Shown here in pieces: positions 59,916 to 64,000 of a DNA stretch of 64,000 bases. The translations under genes and the position numbers were made by a program. Every line of letters begins with the position of its first letter. Positions within the stretch are counted from its first letter, which is position 1. The notes under the pieces were generated by a model. The model made no database searches, was not told the origin of the DNA, and saw nothing but the letters and a program-made list of their open reading frames with translations. This DNA comes from Mactra quadrangularis (lineage: Eukaryota > Mollusca > Bivalvia > Venerida > Mactridae): positions 23,644,232 to 23,708,231 of the forward strand of contig CM046299.1 of the NCBI GenBank assembly GCA_025267735.1, read 5' to 3'.

Positions 59916-60250
59916 CTGAAGTTAAAATAAAAATAAAAGACGGTAAGTACAAATAATTGACATCCATTATCGTACCGGTTTCTATCATCAATTGGATGGG
60001 ATACAAATCGAAGCAAAAACACACCTTCTAACAAAACAATAAAGAGCGGAAACACTTGATGTCCTATGTGCCCTAACTTACAAATGACTGACAAATTGAT
60101 GAATAATTGTAATTAAAGCATCTTTTACTCAAATTACAGATTTTGGTTTAAGCTTAAACTGGTATTTTTTGTTTAAGTACTTATTCAGTTCAGCATTTTA
60201 CTTCTTAAAACTGTGAAGATTTTTCTAAATTGTTGAAGGGCATTATTGGC

Positions 60251-61745
60251 AGACTTATACATGTTACAGGCAATTTGAAAATTTAGGCAATTAGTAAAAT
60301 GCCTGAAATTTTTAGGCATTTTGTAAATTGTCTGGCAATTTAAGGCATTTTGTAAAAAGACTAAAATTATAGGCTAATTTACAAAATGCCCGAAAAAATA
60401 GCTCAATATTTTACTCATTGCCTAAATGTAGTTTATGGTCATGAGGTTTGCGAATTTCATTCCTTCTTATCCAAAAGCCATTTGAAGAGGGTGTCTGCTA
60501 TTATTCCAATGACTATGGTTATGGTTATCAATACATTGTATATCATATAAGATTCATAATGTTCAACTTTCACAGTCTGAGTTTCGACAAAAAGCTACTG
60601 TGTCAACGTCAGAGCTTATGCTCATGTAAATCTGGTTCTGATGAATTCAGTTTCATTTGCTAAATCAGACAACCCATTCTTTGAAGTTAAACAATTTCAT
60701 AAGAAAATACAGTTGATGATTTCATCAACACTAAACAATACATTATATATGCTGTCTGTAATATTAACGTCGTTGTTTTGAAGGTAATTTTACTTTGAAA
60801 GCGATATTGTGAAAAACTGAGAACGTTCACCTCCCTTTTTTATTTCATTAAAATGTCACAAAAAGTGCGTAGATTTCAAAAATCACGATAAGAATTTGAC
60901 CAACGTGCTGTTTTAATATGAAAATAAACATAATAACTCGGCAATTGATGAAACCTTTAAGACGTGAAAACCCTAAATTCAGTGATGAAATGTACAATCT
61001 TTACGACTGACGTGATATTTAGATAATCGGAACAAAATATTCGTACGCAACAGCATTTCAGAAACAATTTGGTATAATTATCTTTGTCCTCGGACATTCA
61101 ATACTTTAAATACTTGGGTTTAATATACATGCATGCCTGTTTTTAGCGCGATACATTGTGACGTCCGTGACGTCGTGAAAAAATCGACAACGTCGCTAAG
61201 GTTACCAAGAAAACAAACAAGACGCATGAAGGTATCTGCCTTCCAACTTTTATCATAATCGGTGAACATAATATTTTTGTCCTTTTTCTCCCCGAGTAAG
61301 GTACCGACCGACCTTAAGTCCCCCATCAATTCTGTCTACAATCCCTTTCATGAAATTAAGAATGTCACAGTTTACCATTACAAGGTGAATATCGAGCTGT
61401 CTACTGGCCAATTTGTTTTGGTTGCAATATGGTATGTCGGAGCGCTCCAATTGACTTGATTGTGAACGTTTCTAATATTAGTCATTATTATTTGGATGAA
61501 AATGATGTCCAAACGTTAACTTATTATGCATTGAGATTTACATGTATTATTTCAAATATATTTTCCTGACACTTTCAGGCAATTTGTGGAAAAGCCCTTG
61601 AAATTTCAGTCAATTTTTAAAATGCTTAGATATTTTCAGGCATTTTTAAAATGCCTGACTCATTTAGGCAATCTAAAAATGCTTGAATTTTAGGCATTTT
61701 ACAAATTGCCTACATTTACAGATTGACTGTAACATATACAGTGTC
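60251..61745. mobile_element. 1.5-kb element with ends made of AGGCATTTTGTAAA repeats
   Basis: Both ends, each about 130-170 bp, consist of imperfect copies of AGGCATTTTGTAAA and its complement; as whole blocks they are inverted (TACATGTTACAGGCAATTTG near 60258 faces TATATGTTACAGTCAATCTG on the minus strand near 61735). The interior contains short overlapping frames on both strands (61120-61459), none with a family signature. It lies in an intron of the OTU-Mab-21 gene. I infer a non-autonomous DNA element. Confidence 0.6.
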
Positions 61746-61964
61746 ATACATATTTACCTTAACACATTTGTAAATGCATGGTTTGTTTATAGAATTTAAA
61801 CAACATATCTTGAGATATATGAATATGTATAACAGTTAAAATTGTACTACTCACCTTTCAGTTGCTACAGTTAATTATTATCTAAAACATTGCATAAACA
61901 TATTTGAAATGAAATTCAAAAGTGTAATGAAGTTATTTGGGTGACATTGTATTGTAAAGCCTAC

Positions 61965-62045
61965 CTTCAAGATGTGTTTCTTCTTTATTAACAAAATCAG
62001 ATAGTGAGGGTGATATTGGTGGTGGAACATACTTGACAACAGAAT
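61965..62045 (-). CDS. OTU-Mab-21 fusion gene, short linker exon
   Basis: 81-bp exon: acceptor CATTACAG (62046-62053), donor GTAGGC (61959-61964), phase 1 at both ends. It reads DSVVKYVPPPISPSLSDFVN, then KEETHLE, a Pro/Ser-rich flexible linker after the OTU domain. Identified by phase and splice signals only. Confidence 0.7.
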
Positions 62046-62303
62046 CTGTAATGAAGAGGAAATATAATGATTATGATGATAAAATAAACATATTTATAAA
62101 ATAATTTAACCACACAAAGTATATACATCATTTCTTTTACATGAGTCTAAAAGAATTTATTGTCTCAAACCGAACACATGTTTTCAATTATTGAATAGAA
62201 AATAAACACTCATGACAACAAGTATGCTTATATCATCAGAACATCCTTATCATACATCAAGAAAAAATATAAAAATGATTTTGAAGAGTACTATAGTTTT
62301 GAT

Positions 62304-62485
62304 TCATTTATTTATTTATTGGATTAAACGCCGTATCAACACAACTTAGGTTATTTCACGGCGTCCAGCGCACCTAACCTAGCTTTCCTGGACCATTGTC
62401 TATAACCAGCACTCACCTACCCTTCCACAAGGCCGGAAACTTCTCCATATCCGGGGCACTACCAACTGCGCTATCGACCCGGGTT
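62304..62485 (-). mobile_element. SINE, copy 6, with perfect target duplication
   Basis: Minus strand: head GAACCCGGGTCGATAGCGCA, body GGTTAGGTGCGCTGGACGCC, tail GATACGGCGTTTAATCC. It is flanked by CTATAGTTTTGAT at 62291-62303 and 62486-62498, a perfect 13-bp duplication that proves insertion by target-primed retrotransposition. Internally shortened compared with copy 4. It lies in an intron of the OTU-Mab-21 gene. Confidence 0.88.
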
Positions 62486-62530
62486 CTATAGTTTTGATAA
62501 GAATTTCTCTTCAGTATCGGTCAGTCTTAC

Positions 62531-62732
62531 CTGCTGGTCTAAGACTAATATAATGAACTTCTCCTACAAGACCCAACATAAGACATACACCATCCTTTGG
62601 ATCTACCGTTGTAGGTTCTAACTCTATCCAGTTTGATGTATCACCATTCACTGTAAATACCTTAATAGTATGTTGTACCACTTCTACTATAGATTCTAGT
62701 ATTAGATGGTCACCCCATTCACCTTCAACAAT
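62531..62732 (-). CDS. OTU-Mab-21 fusion gene, exon with OTU C-terminal half
   Basis: 202-bp exon, acceptor TGTATTCAG (62733-62741), donor GTAAGA (62525-62530); starts in phase 0 and ends in phase 1. It encodes IVEGEWGDHLILESIVEVVQ, then HTIKVFTVNG and WIELEPTTVD, and closes with LGLVGEVHYISLRPA. W-G-D at the start and the terminal HY-x-S-L are the second half of the OTU cysteine-protease fold, with the histidine as the predicted catalytic base. Confidence 0.88.
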
Positions 62733-63380
62733 CTGAATACAGAGTAATGTTTTTTATTCATTTAATTCTCTCTCAGTATCACTAAATAGACCTGAGAATC
62801 TGTATACATTACTATGTACTATGGATTTCACTATGGGGGAATTTCTACTACAACAGAAAGGAAAATGCTACTCAGATTCGACTGAATTTTGGGTACACAA
62901 TTTACACAAGCGTTGGCTACGTTCAATACCAGTGATTCAACCGTTTACAATTTCCAATTTGTAATTACAAATGTACTAAGTCTAAATTTAGAAAGATGTA
63001 CTCGAAATATGTTATAAGTAATAATGCTTAAATATTTTTCAAATTAAACTCTGTTTTAAATTTACAGTGATAGCAAAGTTTCGGCATCGCAGATATTGAA
63101 GTTCGCCACTCTTGTATAAATTGATCATTTATTCAATCTTTAATTACAAGGTAATAGTTACAGTCTATATTAAAATTTTGATGAAATATGAGTAACTCAA
63201 ACAGTAAAGTTGATTTTCCACGTGGTGACAATAATATAAAAGCCGATATACGCAATCGTAATTTTAATTGTTTATATGATATTGTCTAAGTATATTGTGT
63301 ATAATGAATTCAGGCAAATTGGTATGATGACCTGGTTACAGATAATGGAACAAATGAAATTCGTATAGAAGATATATTAC

Positions 63381-63664
63381 CATTTTCTGAAGATATGAGT
63401 TCCAATCATCAACCATAAAGTTACTATAATGTGTTCCATCATTAGATTCTGGATGATCACTAAGATACCATACAGCAGTCTCGCGCAGTGACTTACTATC
63501 AAACTTATTTTCACCATACATAGCAAGTTGATCAACAACTGCAGCAAACATACAATTACCATCAGGTGATACATCATGGACTTCATATCCGATCTCGTTT
63601 GCCATTCTTACCATTGTTTTCATTTGTGTCATGTTCTGACCATCACAGTCAGGACGACCACATG
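63381..63664 (-). CDS. OTU-Mab-21 fusion gene, exon with OTU catalytic cysteine
   Basis: 284-bp exon, acceptor TATTTAAG (63665-63672), donor GTAATA (63375-63380), ending in phase 0. It reads TCGRPDCDGQNMTQMKTMVR, then MANEIGYEVHDVSPDGNCMF, where D-G-N-C-M-F is the OTU active-site motif with the nucleophilic cysteine, then AAVVDQLAMYG and LRETAVWYLSDHPE. OTU proteases remove ubiquitin or ubiquitin-like chains. Together with the next exon the domain is about 150 residues, the usual size, with both Cys and His present, so activity is plausible. The frame continues upstream beyond the first ATG in the exon, so that ATG is not the gene start. Confidence 0.9.
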
Positions 63665-63970
63665 CTTAAATAGAGAAATACCACGTGACAAGTTACACTC
63701 CGGTTTTGTTCACGTGTTTAATTAAATATCACGTTGAAAATTAGTCATAAATTAAAAATAGCGCGTGGCAAATTACAGTCAGAATAGCAAAAGGCTTTTA
63801 AATTGACTAAGAGTAATTGACATTGAATAATGGAAGCAATGGTGATCTAGGGCAATCGATTCATCTGGTCATTTTATCGAATAGTTGGTATTGAGCCGAC
63901 AATAAAATATTTTAAGCATAGTATCAGATAAACATTTATTACATTTGATGATAATGAAGTAATATCTTAC

Positions 63971-64000
63971 TTGTGCATCTGAGCTCATGTCCAGTTTGCT
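63971..64000 (-). CDS. OTU-Mab-21 fusion gene, 3' end of an upstream exon (partial)
   Basis: Donor GTAAGA at 63965-63970 ends an exon that runs off the window. In the frame that fits the next exon it reads QTGHELRCT; joined, the sequence gives C-T-T-C-G-R-P-D-C, a C-x2-C-x4-C cluster that could bind zinc just ahead of the OTU domain. The other two frames do not join: one has a stop and one breaks the phase. Confidence 0.6.

Noticed and set aside
61120..61459. Overlapping 65-69 residue frames on both strands, including a minus-strand TDYDK segment resembling a nucleotidyltransferase motif
   Set aside because: They lie within the proposed transposable element, need a frameshift to join, and have no splice sites in a usable phase.
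61861..61875. Possible 10-bp microexon with donor GTGAGT on the minus strand
   Set aside because: The neighbouring exons already join in phase without it, and a 10-bp exon would break the frame.

Overview
The window looks like an AT-rich animal genome, most likely a bivalve mollusc. Every recognisable gene is split by GT-AG introns. The proteins are metazoan (ETS factor GABPA, bHLH factor NHLH/HEN, METTL27-like methyltransferase, an OTU plus Mab-21 protein), tRNA-derived SINEs with a 'GGCGTTAAACCCAACAAA'-type tail recur in both orientations, and short inverted-repeat DNA transposons are everywhere. There are no prokaryotic or viral genes and no CRISPR array. The species assignment is inference from gene and repeat types; no search was possible.

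Layout. 1-7491 (+): the 3' part of a GABPA gene (pointed domain, linker exons, ETS domain in two exons, stop at 7491); its 5' exons lie left of the window. 7492-27780: about 20 kb without a recognised gene, filled with SINEs, MITEs and microsatellites, plus one possible unrecognised exon on the minus strand (20630-20968) that carries a frameshift. 27434-28522 (+): a MITE, a TATA box and a compact two-exon NHLH gene. 31235-31678 (+): an exon-like reading frame split by a hAT-type element with a perfect 8-bp target duplication. 33943-43355 (+): METTL27-like gene A, five exons. 45899-55857 (+): a second METTL27-like locus (B), with three complete candidate first exons upstream of a single set of exons 2-5. 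57388-64000 (-): an OTU protease joined by phase-compatible exons to a degenerate Mab-21 nucleotidyltransferase-like domain with a helical C-terminus; its 5' end lies right of the window.

How it fits together. GABPA and NHLH are ordinary transcription factors with strongly conserved domains. The two METTL27-like loci are a tandem duplication with identical exon lengths (135, 132, 139, 96 and 179 bp) and identical splice phases. The extra first exons of locus B suggest a choice of N-terminus on a constant methyltransferase core, or remnants of further duplication. The OTU-Mab-21 gene is the most likely candidate for an undescribed system: it combines a ubiquitin-protease fold that keeps its Cys and His motifs with a cGAS-family fold that seems to have lost its catalytic motif, which would suit an innate immune scaffold or regulator. 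All exon joins are read from splice signals and phase and have not been checked against transcripts.
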